Assembly (NCBI RefSeq): GCF_003970495.1
Contig: NZ_RXWW01000018.1
Location: 1-37,879 of the forward strand
Source of the DNA: Staphylococcus pasteuri
GTDB lineage: Bacteria > Bacillota > Bacilli > Staphylococcales > Staphylococcaceae
Direction: 5' to 3'
DNA: 37,879 nt
In this document: one piece after another, positions 18,348 to 29,944 of the stretch
How positions within the stretch are numbered: the first letter of the stretch is position 1
Layout of the letters: the number at the start of each line of letters is the position of its first letter
Made by a program: the position numbers and the translations under genes
The notes under the pieces: generated by a model
What the model was told of the DNA's origin: nothing
Seen by the model: the letters and a program-made list of their open reading frames with translations, nothing else
Database searches by the model: none

Positions 18348-18971
18348 ATGGCTAATTATGATGTTTTAAAAGTAGACGGATCAAAAAGTGGTTCAGTTGA
18401 ATTAAGCGATGCAGTCTTTGCAATCGAACCAAACAATAGTGTCCTTTTCGAAGCTATCAATTTACAACGTGCTTCATTACGTCAAGGTACACATTCAGTT
18501 AAAAACCGTTCAGCAGTACGCGGCGGTGGACGTAAACCATGGAGACAAAAAGGAACAGGTCGTGCTCGTCAAGGTACAATTCGTGCACCTCAATGGCGCG
18601 GTGGTGGTATTGTATTCGGACCAACTCCAAGAAGTTACGGATATAAAATGCCTAAGAAAATGCGTCGTTTAGCATTACGTTCTGCATTGTCATTTAAAGT
18701 TAAAGAAAATGGATTTACAGTTGTTGATGCATTCGGATTTGATGCACCAAAAACAAAAGAATTCAAAAATGTTTTAACTACATTAGAACAACCTAAAAAA
18801 GTATTAGTTGTTGTTGAAAACGAAGATGTTAACGTTGAATTATCAGCACGTAACATCCCTGGTGTTCAAGTAACAACTGCTCAAGGTTTAAATGTATTAG
18901 ATATCACAAGTGCTGACAGTTTAGTAATTACTGAAGCTGCTGCTAAAAAAGTTGAGGAGGTGCTCGGATAA
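18348..18971 (+). CDS. rplD: 50S ribosomal protein L4
   Basis: L4 (207 residues) binds 23S rRNA domain I; its long loop reaches the narrowest part of the exit tunnel next to L22. The loop reads [18 protein letters not shown] (about 60-77), the normal staphylococcal form with no insertion or substitution of the kind linked to macrolide or oxazolidinone resistance. AAAGGAGG (18330-18337) precedes the ATG. The stop overlaps the rplW start by one base (TAATG), which couples the two. L4 is a transcription and translation autoregulator in E. coli; whether it is here is unknown. Confidence 0.97.
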   Translation: MANYDVLKVDGSKSGSVELSDAVFAIEPNNSVLFEAINLQRASLRQGTHSVKNRSAVRGGGRKPWRQKGTGRARQGTIRAPQWRGGGIVFGPTPRSYGYKMPKKMRRLALRSALSFKVKENGFTVVDAFGFDAPKTKEFKNVLTTLEQPKKVLVVVENEDVNVELSARNIPGVQVTTAQGLNVLDITSADSLVITEAAAKKVEEVLG

Positions 18972-19246
18972 TGGAAGCTAGAGATATTCTTAAGCGCCCC
19001 GTAATCACTGAAAAATCTTCAGAAGCAATGGCGGAAGATAAATATACTTTCGATGTTGATACTCGTGCTAACAAAACACAAGTTAAAATTGCTGTTGAAG
19101 AAATCTTCGACGTAAAAGTTGATAATGTAAACATCATCAACTATAAACCTAAGAAAAAACGTATGGGCCGTTACCAAGGCTACACAAATAAAAGAAGAAA
19201 AGCGATTGTTAAACTAAAAGAAGGTTCAATCGACTTATTCAACTAA
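18971..19246 (+). CDS. rplW: 50S ribosomal protein L23
   Basis: L23 (91 residues) sits at the tunnel exit, where it docks trigger factor, SRP and SecY. It starts [16 protein letters not shown], the conserved N-terminal strand, and contains the extended basic loop [20 protein letters not shown] (57-76) typical of bacterial L23. Its ribosome binding site GAGGAGGTG lies within the end of rplD, with which it overlaps by one base. Confidence 0.96.
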   Translation: MEARDILKRPVITEKSSEAMAEDKYTFDVDTRANKTQVKIAVEEIFDVKVDNVNIINYKPKKKRMGRYQGYTNKRRKAIVKLKEGSIDLFN

Positions 19247-19274
19247 AACATTACCAATAAGGAGGTAAACGACA

Positions 19275-20108
19275 ATGGCTCTTAAAAAATATAAGCCAAT
19301 AACTAATGGTCGTCGTAATATGACTTCATTAGATTTCGCTGAAATTACGAAAACTACACCAGAAAAGTCATTATTACAACCGCTACCGAAAAGAGCGGGA
19401 CGTAACAACCAAGGTAAATTGACTGTTCGCCATCACGGTGGAGGACATAAACGTCAATACCGAGTTATCGATTTCAAACGTAACAAAGATGGTATCAACG
19501 CTAAAGTTGATTCAATCCAATACGATCCAAACCGTTCAGCTAACATTGCTTTATTAGTATATGCTGACGGAGAAAAACGTTATATTATCGCACCTAAAGG
19601 ATTACAAGTAGGACAAGTAGTTGAAAGTGGTGCTGAAGCAGATATCAAAATTGGTAATGCTTTACCATTACAAAACATTCCTGTAGGTACTGTAATTCAT
19701 AATATTGAGTTAAAACCTGGTAAAGGTGGACAAATCGCTCGTTCAGCTGGTGCTAGTTCACAAGTGTTAGGTAAAGAAGGTAAATACGTATTAATCAGAT
19801 TACGCTCTGGTGAAGTTCGTATGATTCTTTCAACTTGCCGTGCTACAATTGGACAAGTTGGTAATATCCAACACGAACTAGTAAATGTTGGTAAAGCAGG
19901 TCGTTCAAGATGGAAAGGTATCCGTCCAACAGTTCGTGGTTCTGTAATGAACCCTAACGATCACCCACACGGTGGTGGTGAAGGACGTGCTCCAATCGGT
20001 AGACCATCTCCAATGTCACCTTGGGGTAAACCTACGCTTGGTAAGAAAACTCGTCGTGGTAAAAAATCTTCAGACAAACTTATCGTTCGTGGACGTAAGA
20101 AAAAATAA
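19275..20108 (+). CDS. rplB: 50S ribosomal protein L2
   Basis: L2 (277 residues) is needed for subunit joining and peptidyl-transferase assembly. It carries the N-terminal RNA-binding block [19 protein letters not shown] and the conserved C-terminal [19 protein letters not shown] with the functionally important histidine. The length is normal. AAGGAGGT precedes the ATG. Downstream, before rpsS, is a 67-base gap with a strong RNA secondary structure that may decouple rpsS translation. Confidence 0.97.
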   Translation: MALKKYKPITNGRRNMTSLDFAEITKTTPEKSLLQPLPKRAGRNNQGKLTVRHHGGGHKRQYRVIDFKRNKDGINAKVDSIQYDPNRSANIALLVYADGEKRYIIAPKGLQVGQVVESGAEADIKIGNALPLQNIPVGTVIHNIELKPGKGGQIARSAGASSQVLGKEGKYVLIRLRSGEVRMILSTCRATIGQVGNIQHELVNVGKAGRSRWKGIRPTVRGSVMNPNDHPHGGGEGRAPIGRPSPMSPWGKPTLGKKTRRGKKSSDKLIVRGRKKK

Positions 20109-20120
20109 TAAAATTAACTT

Positions 20121-20177
20121 ATTTGGGTGTGCGGCTTAATTGCTGCACGCACAGAATAAGAAGGGAGGCGCCCAAAT
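20121..20177 (+). promoter_or_regulatory. RNA structure covering the rpsS start codon
   Basis: ATTTGGGTGT (20121-20130) can pair with GCGCCCAAAT (20168-20177) for ten consecutive pairs including two G-U, burying the spacer and the AU of the rpsS start codon. Inside lies a seven-pair hairpin, GTGCGGC (20129-20135) / GCTGCAC (20142-20148), that conflicts with the outer helix only at two bases. The ribosome binding site GGGAGG sits in the enclosed strand. It looks like a translational control element inside the operon. Confidence 0.5.
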
Positions 20178-20454
20178 GGCTCGTAGTATTAAAAAAGGAC
20201 CTTTCGTTGATGACCACTTAATGAAAAAAGTGGAAGCACAAGACGGAAGTGAAAAAAAACAAGTAATTAAAACATGGTCTCGTCGTTCTACAGTTTTCCC
20301 AAATTTCATTGGTCATACTTTCGCAGTATACGATGGACGTAAACATGTACCTGTATATGTAACAGAAGATATGGTAGGTCACAAATTAGGTGAATTCGCA
20401 CCAACTCGTACATTTAAAGGTCATGCTGTTGACGATAAAAAAACAAGAAGATAA
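20176..20454 (+). CDS. rpsS: 30S ribosomal protein S19
   Basis: S19 (92 residues) forms a complex with S13 in the 30S head near the A and P sites. The sequence is standard: [19 protein letters not shown] at the start, and [18 protein letters not shown] in the RNA-binding core. The ATG at 20176 is chosen over an in-frame opening at 20140 because GGGAGG lies just upstream and S19 always begins here. Its start region can be folded into a long stem with the rplB-rpsS spacer. Confidence 0.96.
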   Translation: MARSIKKGPFVDDHLMKKVEAQDGSEKKQVIKTWSRRSTVFPNFIGHTFAVYDGRKHVPVYVTEDMVGHKLGEFAPTRTFKGHAVDDKKTRR

Positions 20455-20482
20455 TTTTTAAAAAGTAGAGGAGGAAATCCTA

Positions 20483-20857
20483 ATGGAAGCAAAAGCGGTT
20501 GCTAGAACAATAAGAATCGCACCTCGTAAAGTAAGACTAGTTCTTGACTTAATTAGAGGTAAAAATGCTGGAGAAGCTATTGCAATTTTAAAATTAGCAA
20601 ACAAAGCTTCATCACCAGTGATCGAAAAAGTATTAATGTCCGCTTTAGCAAATGCTGAACATAACTACGACATGAACACAGATGAATTAGTAGTAAAAGA
20701 AGCTTATGCTAATGAAGGACCAACTTTAAAACGTTTCCGCCCACGTGCGCAAGGACGTGCAAGTGCGATAAACAAACGTACAAGTGCGATAAACAAACGT
20801 ACAAGCCACATTACAATCGTCGTAAGTGACGGTAAAGAAGAAGCTAAAGAAGCTTAA
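20483..20857 (+). CDS. rplV: 50S ribosomal protein L22 with seven-residue loop duplication
   Basis: L22 consists of a globular domain and a long beta-hairpin that lines the peptide exit tunnel beside L4. The protein is 124 residues instead of the usual 117 in staphylococci. The excess is a perfect in-frame tandem duplication: S94-T100 (SAINKRT) is repeated as S101-T107, in the tip and return strand of the hairpin. All other residues look normal. Duplications and insertions in this stretch of L22 are known to cause macrolide and quinupristin-dalfopristin resistance in S. aureus (from memory, an inserted KRTSAIN after residue 97, the same resulting sequence). GAGGAGG precedes the ATG. Resistance here is inferred, not shown. 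Confidence 0.97.
   Translation: MEAKAVARTIRIAPRKVRLVLDLIRGKNAGEAIAILKLANKASSPVIEKVLMSALANAEHNYDMNTDELVVKEAYANEGPTLKRFRPRAQGRASAINKRTSAINKRTSHITIVVSDGKEEAKEA
20760..20805 (+). repeat. 21-bp perfect tandem duplication in rplV
   Basis: The unit AGTGCGATAAACAAACGTAC (plus a final A) occurs at 20762-20782 and again at 20783-20803 with no mismatch. The 21-base periodicity extends over 46 bases in all. The identity of both copies at silent positions indicates a recent slippage or misalignment event. Confidence 0.97.
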
Positions 20858-20880
20858 TAACTTTCTAAGGAGGGAATACT

Positions 20881-21537
20881 GTGGGTCAAAAAATTAATCC
20901 AATCGGACTTCGTGTTGGTATCATCCGTGATTGGGAAGCAAAATGGTATGCTGAAAAAGATTTCGCTTCATTATTACACGAAGATTTAAGAATCCGTAAG
21001 TTTATTGATAATGAATTAAAAGAAGCATCAGTTTCTCACGTAGATATCGAACGTGCAGCTAACCGTATTAATATCGCTATTCATACTGGTAAACCAGGTA
21101 TGGTAATTGGTAAAGGCGGTTCAGAAATTGACAAACTTCGTAACAAATTAAATGCTTTAACAGATAAAAAAGTACACATCAACGTAATTGAAATCAAGAA
21201 AATTGATATTGATGCAAGATTAGTTGCTGAAAATATCGCACGTCAATTAGAAAACCGCGCTTCATTCCGTCGTGTACAAAAACAAGCTATCACAAGAGCT
21301 ATGAAACTTGGTGCTAAAGGTATCAAAACTCAAGTATCAGGTCGTTTAGGCGGAGCAGATATTGCTCGTGCTGAACAATATTCTGAAGGAACTGTTCCAC
21401 TTCATACATTACGTGCTGACATCGATTATGCACACGCTGAAGCAGATACTACTTATGGTAAATTAGGCGTTAAAGTATGGATCTATCGTGGAGAAGTTCT
21501 TCCTACTACTAAGAACACTAGTGAAGGAGGAAAATAA
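20881..21537 (+). CDS. rpsC: 30S ribosomal protein S3
   Basis: S3 (218 residues) lies at the mRNA entry channel and has helicase-like activity with S4 and S5. It shows the type-2 KH domain with the GXXG-type loop [12 protein letters not shown] (about 76-87) and the C-terminal domain with [16 protein letters not shown]. The start is GTG, with AAGGAGGG before it; S3 of all Firmicutes begins [11 protein letters not shown], so GTG is certain. The rplP ribosome binding site overlaps the last codons. Confidence 0.96.
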   Translation: MGQKINPIGLRVGIIRDWEAKWYAEKDFASLLHEDLRIRKFIDNELKEASVSHVDIERAANRINIAIHTGKPGMVIGKGGSEIDKLRNKLNALTDKKVHINVIEIKKIDIDARLVAENIARQLENRASFRRVQKQAITRAMKLGAKGIKTQVSGRLGGADIARAEQYSEGTVPLHTLRADIDYAHAEADTTYGKLGVKVWIYRGEVLPTTKNTSEGGK

Positions 21538-21539
21538 TC

Positions 21540-21974
21540 ATGTTACTACCAAAACGTGTTAAATATCGTCGTCAACATCGTCCTAAAACAACTGGTCGTT
21601 CTAAAGGCGGTAACTATGTAACATTTGGTGAGTATGGTTTACAAGCTACTACAACGTCTTGGATCACATCTCGTCAAATCGAATCAGCTCGTATTGCAAT
21701 GACTCGTTATATGAAACGTGGTGGGAAAGTTTGGATCAAAATCTTCCCTCATACACCATATACTAAAAAACCTTTAGAAGTACGTATGGGTGCTGGTAAA
21801 GGTGCGGTTGAAGGCTGGATTGCAGTCGTTAAACCTGGTAGAATCTTATTTGAAGTCGCTGGGGTACAAGAAGAAGTTGCCCGCGAAGCACTACGTTTAG
21901 CAAGTCACAAACTTCCAGTAAAAACTAAGTTTGTAAAACGTGAAGAATTGGGTGGTGAAACAAATGAAAGCTAA
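21540..21974 (+). CDS. rplP: 50S ribosomal protein L16
   Basis: L16 (144 residues) helps organise the A-site tRNA elbow region of the 50S subunit. It starts [14 protein letters not shown] and contains the conserved [19 protein letters not shown]. Evernimicin resistance changes in other species fall near Arg51-Arg56; nothing unusual is seen there. It starts two bases after rpsC and overlaps rpmC by 11 bases, so the three are coupled. Confidence 0.96.
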   Translation: MLLPKRVKYRRQHRPKTTGRSKGGNYVTFGEYGLQATTTSWITSRQIESARIAMTRYMKRGGKVWIKIFPHTPYTKKPLEVRMGAGKGAVEGWIAVVKPGRILFEVAGVQEEVAREALRLASHKLPVKTKFVKREELGGETNES

Positions 21975-22173
21975 GGAAATTAGAGACTTAACCACTTCAG
22001 AAATCGAAGAACAAATCAAATCTTCAAAAGAAGAGCTTTTTAACCTACGCTTTCAGTTAGCTACAGGTCAATTAGAAGAAACGGCACGTATTCGCACAGT
22101 AAGAAAAACGATTGCTCGTCTAAAAACTGTTGCTCGTGAAAGAGAAATTGAACAAAGTAAGGCTAATCAATAA
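21964..22173 (+). CDS. rpmC: 50S ribosomal protein L29
   Basis: L29 (69 residues) is a small helical hairpin near the tunnel exit, contacting L23. The sequence [18 protein letters not shown] followed by [22 protein letters not shown] is the standard pattern. The ATG at 21964 lies inside the end of rplP (11-base overlap), with GGTGG just upstream, so translation probably re-initiates from rplP. Confidence 0.95.
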
Positions 22174-22198
22174 TTAATTGAAAGAGGAGGTTACAAAA

Positions 22199-22462
22199 GT
22201 GAGCGAAAGAAATGATCGTAAAGTTTATGTAGGTAGAGTTGTTTCTGACAAAATGGACAAGACTATTACTGTACTTGTTGAAACTTACAAAACACACAAA
22301 TTATACGGTAAACGAGTAAAATACTCAAAAAAATACAAAACTCATGATGAAAACAATTCAGCTAAATTAGGAGACATTGTTAAAATTCAAGAAACTCGTC
22401 CTTTATCAGCAACAAAACGTTTTCGTTTAGTAGAAATTGTTGAAGAGTCAGTAATTATTTAA
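22199..22462 (+). CDS. rpsQ: 30S ribosomal protein S17
   Basis: S17 (87 residues) is an OB-fold primary 16S rRNA-binding protein of the 30S body. It reads [19 protein letters not shown] at the start and [19 protein letters not shown] near the end. The start is GTG at 22199, nine bases after AGAGGAGG (22183-22190); the in-frame ATG at 22178 lies before this site and is not used. Confidence 0.95.
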   Translation: MSERNDRKVYVGRVVSDKMDKTITVLVETYKTHKLYGKRVKYSKKYKTHDENNSAKLGDIVKIQETRPLSATKRFRLVEIVEESVII

Positions 22463-22490
22463 TACAAGATTAGAGATAAGGGAGGTTTAA

Positions 22491-22862
<372 letters not shown>

Positions 22863-22897
22863 AATCAATTAACCAAACTATATAAGGAGGTGCCCAC

Positions 22898-23215
22898 ATG
22901 CATATCAAAAAAGGTGACAACGTAAAAGTTATCGCAGGTAAAGACAAAGGTAAAGAAGGTAAAGTAGTTGCTACTGAACCTAAACGTGACCGTGTCGTTG
23001 TGGAAGGTGTTAATGTTATTAAAAAACACCAAAAACCAACTCAATTAAACCCTGAAGGTGGAATTTTAGAAACAGAGGCAGCTATCCATGTTTCTAACGT
23101 ACAATTATTAGACCCTAAAACAAACGAACCAACTCGTGTAGGTTACAAATTTGTTGATGGTAAAAAAGTTCGTATTGCAAAAAAATCTGGCGAAGAAATC
23201 AAATCTAATAATTAA
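22898..23215 (+). CDS. rplX: 50S ribosomal protein L24
   Basis: L24 (105 residues) initiates 50S assembly and lies at the tunnel exit. It holds a KOW motif ([19 protein letters not shown], about 9-27) and the [14 protein letters not shown] stretch. The length is normal. AAGGAGGTG precedes the ATG. Confidence 0.96.
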   Translation: MHIKKGDNVKVIAGKDKGKEGKVVATEPKRDRVVVEGVNVIKKHQKPTQLNPEGGILETEAAIHVSNVQLLDPKTNEPTRVGYKFVDGKKVRIAKKSGEEIKSNN

Positions 23216-23240
23216 TTACTAGTTGAAAGGAGGATCCACT

Positions 23241-23780
23241 TTGAACCGTTTAAAAGAAAAATTTAATTCTGAAGTTACTGAGAACTTAGTAAAAAAATTC
23301 AACTATAGTTCAGTAATGGAAGTACCTAAAATTGACAAAATCGTAGTGAACATGGGTGTTGGTGACGCTGTTCAAAACTCTAAAGTGTTAGATAACGCTG
23401 TAGAAGAATTAGAACAAATCACTGGTCAAAAACCATTAGTAACTAAAGCTAAAAAATCAGTTGCAACATTCCGTTTACGTGAAGGTATGCCTATCGGTGC
23501 GAAAGTTACACTTCGCGGAGAAAGAATGTATGAATTCTTAGACAAACTAATTTCAGTATCATTACCACGTGTACGTGACTTCCAAGGTGTTTCTAAAAAA
23601 GCATTCGATGGTCGCGGTAACTACACATTAGGTGTTAAAGAACAATTAATTTTCCCTGAAATCGATTATGATAAAGTAAGCAAAGTAAGAGGAATGGATA
23701 TTGTTATCGTAACTACTGCTAACACTGACGAGGAAGCTCGTGAATTGTTATCAAACTTCGGTATGCCATTTCGTAAATAA
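23241..23780 (+). CDS. rplE: 50S ribosomal protein L5
   Basis: L5 (179 residues) binds 5S rRNA and contacts the P-site tRNA and S13. Conserved parts are [18 protein letters not shown] (about 30-47) and the [20 protein letters not shown] block. The start is TTG at 23241, seven bases after AAGGAGG; upstream in-frame codons from 23223 overlap that site and are rejected. Staphylococcal L5 begins MNRLKEKF, which agrees. Confidence 0.96.
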   Translation: MNRLKEKFNSEVTENLVKKFNYSSVMEVPKIDKIVVNMGVGDAVQNSKVLDNAVEELEQITGQKPLVTKAKKSVATFRLREGMPIGAKVTLRGERMYEFLDKLISVSLPRVRDFQGVSKKAFDGRGNYTLGVKEQLIFPEIDYDKVSKVRGMDIVIVTTANTDEEARELLSNFGMPFRK

Positions 23781-23802
23781 TCTCTAAAAGGAGGCTAATT
23801 AA

Positions 23803-23988
23803 GTGGCTAAAACTTCAATGGTTGCTAAGCAACAAAAAAAACAAAAATTCGCAGTTCGTGAATACACTCGTTGTGAACGCTGTGGTCGTCCACATTCTGT
23901 ATATCGTAAATTTAAATTATGCCGTATTTGTTTCCGTGAATTAGCTTATAAAGGCCAAATTCCTGGCGTACGTAAAGCTAGCTGGTAA
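23803..23988 (+). CDS. rpsZ: 30S ribosomal protein S14, zinc-binding type Z
   Basis: The 61-residue S14 is the zinc-binding form, with C24, C27, C40 and C43 in two CxxC pairs forming the zinc ribbon. It assembles late in the 30S head. Many Firmicutes carry a second, zinc-independent S14 elsewhere under Zur control. The start is GTG after AAAGGAGG. Confidence 0.96.
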   Translation: MAKTSMVAKQQKKQKFAVREYTRCERCGRPHSVYRKFKLCRICFRELAYKGQIPGVRKASW

Positions 23989-24018
23989 TAAAAAGAGTCT
24001 GAAAGGAGGCAACAATCA

Positions 24019-24417
24019 ATGACAATGACAGATCCAATCGCAGATATGCTAACTCGTGTAAGAAACGCTAACATGGTTCGTCACGATAAATTAGAATTAC
24101 CTGCATCTAATATCAAAAAAGAAATTGCCGAAATCTTAAAAAATGAAGGTTTCATTAAAAACGTTGAATACGTAGAAGACGATAAACAAGGTGTTATTCG
24201 TTTATTCTTAAAATATGGTCAAAACAATGAACGTGTTATCACAGGATTAAAACGTATTTCAAAACCAGGTTTACGTGTATATGCTAAAGCTAACGAAGTA
24301 CCTAAAGTACTTAATGGTTTAGGTATTGCATTAGTATCAACTTCTGAAGGTGTAATCACTGATAAAGAAGCAAGAAAACGTAATGTTGGTGGAGAAATTA
24401 TCGCATACGTTTGGTAA
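24019..24417 (+). CDS. rpsH: 30S ribosomal protein S8
   Basis: S8 (132 residues) binds 16S helix 21 and is a central assembly protein; in E. coli it represses the spc operon by binding a 16S-like site near rplE. It begins [18 protein letters not shown] and ends with the conserved [28 protein letters not shown] precedes the ATG. I looked for an obvious S8-site mimic before rplE and saw none worth reporting. Confidence 0.97.
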   Translation: MTMTDPIADMLTRVRNANMVRHDKLELPASNIKKEIAEILKNEGFIKNVEYVEDDKQGVIRLFLKYGQNNERVITGLKRISKPGLRVYAKANEVPKVLNGLGIALVSTSEGVITDKEARKRNVGGEIIAYVW

Positions 24418-24441
24418 TAAATAATAAGGAGGTGCCATAAC

Positions 24442-24978
24442 ATGAGTCGTGTTGGTAAGAAAATTATTGACATCCCTAGTGACGTAACAGTAACTTTTGA
24501 CAATAATCATGTCACTGTTAAAGGTCCAAAAGGTGAATTATCAAAAACATTAAATGAAAGAATGACATTTAAACAAGAAGAAAACACAATTGAAGTTGTA
24601 AGACCATCTGATTCTAAAGATGACAGAACAGATCACGGTACAACTCGTGCTTTATTAAATAATATGGTACAAGGTGTTTCTCAAGGTTTTGAAAAAACAC
24701 TTGAACTTGTTGGTGTAGGTTACCGCGCTCAAATGCAAGGTAATGATTTAGTACTTAACGTTGGATACTCTCACCCAGTAGAAATTAAAGCTGAAGACGG
24801 CATTACTTTCGCTGTTGAGAAAAATACAACTGTTAAAGTTTCTGGTGTATCTAAAGAGCAAGTTGGAGCAATCGCTTCTAACATCCGTTCAGTAAGACCT
24901 CCAGAACCTTATAAAGGTAAAGGTATTCGTTATCAAGGTGAATACGTACGCCGTAAAGAAGGTAAAACTGGTAAATAA
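24442..24978 (+). CDS. rplF: 50S ribosomal protein L6
   Basis: L6 (178 residues) has two similar domains from an ancient duplication and lies near the factor-binding region. The N-terminal [17 protein letters not shown] and the C-terminal [19 protein letters not shown] are standard. Position-177-type tail mutations give gentamicin resistance in E. coli; the tail here looks normal. AAGGAGGTG precedes the ATG. Confidence 0.97.
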   Translation: MSRVGKKIIDIPSDVTVTFDNNHVTVKGPKGELSKTLNERMTFKQEENTIEVVRPSDSKDDRTDHGTTRALLNNMVQGVSQGFEKTLELVGVGYRAQMQGNDLVLNVGYSHPVEIKAEDGITFAVEKNTTVKVSGVSKEQVGAIASNIRSVRPPEPYKGKGIRYQGEYVRRKEGKTGK

Positions 24979-25009
24979 TAGATAACACTCTAAAGAAAGG
25001 AGTATTAAA

Positions 25010-25372
25010 ATGATCAGTAAAATTGATAAAAATAAAGTGCGTTTGAAAAGACATTCACGTGTTCGTACTAAATTATCAGGTACAGCTGAAAAGCCACGTT
25101 TAAATGTATATAGATCAAACAAACACATTTACGCACAAATCATCGATGATGTTAAAGGCGAAACATTAGCTCAAGCTTCATCTAAAGATAAAGATATCGC
25201 TAGCGAATCAGCAACTAAAGTTGATTTATCAACAAAAGTTGGCGAAACAATTGCTAAAAAAGCAAATGATAAAGGAATTAAAGAAATCGTATTCGATCGT
25301 GGAGGTTACTTATACCACGGGCGCGTTAAAGCATTAGCAGAAGCTGCTAGAGAAAACGGTTTAGAATTTTAA
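25010..25372 (+). CDS. rplR: 50S ribosomal protein L18
   Basis: L18 (120 residues) binds 5S rRNA together with L5. The basic N-terminus ([25 protein letters not shown]) and the C-terminal [24 protein letters not shown] are typical. It is one residue longer than S. aureus L18 as I recall it, from a small difference around residues 64-70. AAAGGAG precedes the ATG. Confidence 0.96.
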   Translation: MISKIDKNKVRLKRHSRVRTKLSGTAEKPRLNVYRSNKHIYAQIIDDVKGETLAQASSKDKDIASESATKVDLSTKVGETIAKKANDKGIKEIVFDRGGYLYHGRVKALAEAARENGLEF

Positions 25373-25392
25373 TTTAAAGGAGGGACAAATAC

Positions 25393-25893
25393 ATGGCTCG
25401 TAGAGAAGAAGAAACGAAAGAATTTGAAGAACGCGTTGTTACAATCAATCGTGTTGCTAAAGTTGTTAAAGGTGGACGTCGTTTCCGTTTCACTGCATTA
25501 GTAGTAGTTGGAGACAAAAATGGTCGTGTAGGTTTCGGTACTGGTAAAGCTCAAGAGGTACCTGAAGCAATCAAAAAAGCTGTTGAAGCAGCTAAAAAAG
25601 ATTTAGTTGTAGTTCCACGTGTTGAAGGTACTACACCTCACACAATCACTGGCCGTTATGGCTCAGGTAGCGTATTTATGAAACCTGCAGCTCCTGGTAC
25701 TGGTGTAATCGCTGGTGGTCCAGTTCGTGCGGTATTAGAATTAGCAGGTATCACTGATATCTTAAGTAAATCATTAGGCTCTAACACACCAATTAACATG
25801 GTTCGTGCAACTTTAAATGGTTTACAAAACCTTAAAAACGCTGAAGATGTTGCGAAATTACGCGGCAAAACAGTTGAAGAATTATATAATTAA
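25393..25893 (+). CDS. rpsE: 30S ribosomal protein S5
   Basis: S5 (166 residues) is involved in decoding fidelity and mRNA entry. The double-stranded RNA-binding domain contains [18 protein letters not shown] (about 25-42), the loop where spectinomycin-resistance changes occur, and it appears wild type. The C-terminal domain includes [28 protein letters not shown] precedes the ATG. Confidence 0.97.
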   Translation: MARREEETKEFEERVVTINRVAKVVKGGRRFRFTALVVVGDKNGRVGFGTGKAQEVPEAIKKAVEAAKKDLVVVPRVEGTTPHTITGRYGSGSVFMKPAAPGTGVIAGGPVRAVLELAGITDILSKSLGSNTPINMVRATLNGLQNLKNAEDVAKLRGKTVEELYN

Positions 25894-25909
25894 GGAGGGA
25901 AAATAAGTT

Positions 25910-26089
25910 ATGGCTAAATTACAAATTACCCTCACTCGTAGTGTTATTGGTCGTCCTGAAACACAACGTAAAACTGTTGAAGCTTTAGGTCTTAAAAAGA
26001 CTAACAGTTCAGTAGTTGTTGAAGATAACCCTGCTATTCGTGGGCAAATCAACAAAGTTAAACATTTATTAACTATAGAAGAAAAATAA
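25910..26089 (+). CDS. rpmD: 50S ribosomal protein L30
   Basis: This 59-residue L30 reads [20 protein letters not shown] at the start and ends HLLTIEEK. The family hallmark is the pattern TLxRSxIGRPExQR with the GLKK turn. It sits on the 50S surface near 5S rRNA. AAGGAGGG lies upstream of the ATG. The spacing to rpsE and rplO is 16 bases on each side, within the spc part of the cluster. Confidence 0.95.
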   Translation: MAKLQITLTRSVIGRPETQRKTVEALGLKKTNSSVVVEDNPAIRGQINKVKHLLTIEEK

Positions 26090-26105
26090 TTAAGGAGGTG
26101 CCGAC

Positions 26106-26545
26106 ATGAAATTACATGAGTTAAAACCAGCAGAAGGTTCTCGTAAAGAACGTAACCGTGTAGGTCGTGGTGCAGCAACTGGTAATGGTAAAACAAGTGG
26201 CCGTGGACATAAAGGTCAAAAAGCACGTTCAGGTGGTAAAGTAAGACCTGGATTTGAAGGTGGACAATTACCATTATTCCGTCGTTTACCAAAACGCGGT
26301 TTTACTAACATAAATCGTAAAGAATATGCTATTGTTAACTTAGACCAACTTAATCAATTCGAAGATGGTACTGAAGTAACTCCAGCTTTATTAGTAGAAT
26401 CTGGTGTTGTTAAGAATGAAAAATCTGGTATTAAAATACTAGGTAATGGCTCACTAGATAAAAAATTAACAGTGAAAGCTCATAAGTTCTCAACTTCAGC
26501 AGCAGACGCTATTGATGCTAAAGGTGGAGCACACGAGGTGATCTA

Positions 26546-26546
<1 letters not shown>
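26106..26546 (+). CDS. rplO: 50S ribosomal protein L15
   Basis: L15 (146 residues) is a late-assembly protein with a long glycine- and arginine-rich N-terminal extension ([20 protein letters not shown], about 19-38) that penetrates 23S rRNA, and a globular C-terminal domain. AAGGAGGTG precedes the ATG. The stop overlaps the secY start by one base, and the secY ribosome binding site lies in its last codons. Confidence 0.96.
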
Positions 26547-28509
<1,963 letters not shown>

Positions 28510-28703
28510 ATCAGCTTTTACGATCTATGATGATGTGAATGTTTAATTAAACTGTAGTATAAAATTTAATATGAGTGACAAATGACGATAATAATTCCCG
28601 TAATTTTTGTTAAACTTATTAAAACTAGTCACAAATAGATTCGTATCGTTGAAGTTGTCTATTGACGATAACCTTACTATTGCAAAAAGGGGGAAGTTAA
28701 TCA

Positions 28704-28922
28704 ATGGCTAAACAAGATGTTATTGAATTAGAAGGTACTGTATTAGATACTTTACCAAACGCAATGTTTAAAGTAGAATTAGAAAATGGTCATGAAATTT
28801 TAGCACATGTAAGTGGTAAAATTAGAATGAACTACATTCGAATTCTACCTGGCGACAAAGTAACTGTTGAGATGTCTCCGTATGATTTATCACGCGGTAG
28901 AATTACTTATCGTTATAAATAA
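28704..28922 (+). CDS. infA: Translation initiation factor IF-1
   Basis: IF-1 (72 residues) is a single OB-fold that occupies the 30S A site during initiation. The sequence is canonical: [19 protein letters not shown] at the start, and [15 protein letters not shown] at the end. It is preceded by 194 non-coding bases after adk, the longest gap in the supercluster; this may hold an internal promoter, though I could not pick a convincing -35/-10 pair. AAAAGGGGG precedes the ATG. Confidence 0.96.
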   Translation: MAKQDVIELEGTVLDTLPNAMFKVELENGHEILAHVSGKIRMNYIRILPGDKVTVEMSPYDLSRGRITYRYK

Positions 28923-28941
28923 TCGTCACTCCATAATATAG

Positions 28942-29067
<126 letters not shown>

Positions 29068-29089
29068 TAAAAGAGAGGTGTAAATGTAT

Positions 29090-29455
29090 ATGGCACGTAT
29101 TGCAGGAGTGGATATTCCACGTGAAAAACGCGTTGTTATTTCTTTAACTTATGTATATGGTATCGGTACTTCTACTGCGAAAAAAATCGTTGAAGAAGCT
29201 AACGTATCAGCAGACACTCGCGTAAAAGATTTAACTGACGATGAATTAGGTCGCATCCGTGAAGTAGTAGATAGCTACAAAGTTGAAGGTGACTTACGTC
29301 GTGAGCAAAACTTAAACATTAAACGATTAATGGAAATTTCATCATACCGTGGTATTCGTCACCGTCGTGGCTTACCAGTTCGCGGTCAAAAAACTAAAAA
29401 CAACGCTCGTACGCGTAAAGGCCCAGTTAAAACTGTAGCGAACAAGAAAAAATAA
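29090..29455 (+). CDS. rpsM: 30S ribosomal protein S13
   Basis: S13 (121 residues) lies in the 30S head and forms inter-subunit bridges with L5. It begins [19 protein letters not shown] and has a helix-two-turn-helix with [16 protein letters not shown], then the basic C-terminal tail [18 protein letters not shown]. Two ATGs are in frame; the one at 29090 gives the universal MARIAG start and better spacing from GAGAGGTG, so the one at 29084 is rejected. Confidence 0.96.
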   Translation: MARIAGVDIPREKRVVISLTYVYGIGTSTAKKIVEEANVSADTRVKDLTDDELGRIREVVDSYKVEGDLRREQNLNIKRLMEISSYRGIRHRRGLPVRGQKTKNNARTRKGPVKTVANKKK

Positions 29456-29478
29456 TCGGTAAAGGAGGCAAAAAATAA

Positions 29479-29868
29479 ATGGCACGTAAACAAGTATCTC
29501 GTAAACGTAAAGTGAAAAAGAATATTGAAAGTGGTGTTGCACACATCCGTTCAACATTCAATAATACAATTGTAACGATTACTGATGAATTTGGTAATGC
29601 ATTATCTTGGTCATCAGCTGGTGCATTAGGATTCAAAGGATCTAAAAAATCAACACCATTCGCAGCGCAAATGGCGTCTGAAACAGCTTCAAAAACAGCT
29701 ATGGAACATGGCTTAAAAACTGTAGAAGTAACAGTTAAAGGACCTGGACCAGGCCGTGAATCTGCTATCCGTGCGTTACAATCAGCAGGACTTGAAGTAA
29801 CAGCAATTAGAGACGTTACTCCAGTACCTCATAATGGTTGTCGTCCACCAAAACGTCGTCGCGTTTAA
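29479..29868 (+). CDS. rpsK: 30S ribosomal protein S11
   Basis: S11 (129 residues) forms part of the 30S platform by the E site, with S6 and S18. The conserved [17 protein letters not shown] (about 20-36) and the C-terminal [19 protein letters not shown] are intact. AAAGGAGG precedes the ATG. It is followed after 76 bases by rpoA. Confidence 0.97.
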   Translation: MARKQVSRKRKVKKNIESGVAHIRSTFNNTIVTITDEFGNALSWSSAGALGFKGSKKSTPFAAQMASETASKTAMEHGLKTVEVTVKGPGPGRESAIRALQSAGLEVTAIRDVTPVPHNGCRPPKRRRV

Positions 29869-29944
29869 TTTATTGTTGTGTTGTTACAGGTCACTGAGCA
29901 AACATTATAAATCTAGTCGACGTATATAAGGAGGATATTTGTAA

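Noticed and set aside
18348-18971. Resistance-type insertion in L4 accompanying the L22 change
   Set aside because: The tunnel loop [14 protein letters not shown] and the preceding GGGR are normal, with no insertion or substitution I can identify.
28510-28703. Terminator or promoter between adk and infA
   Set aside because: The only stem (TAGATC/GATCTA at 28507-28527) is short and has no T-run, and no convincing -35/-10 pair was found, so no feature is claimed.
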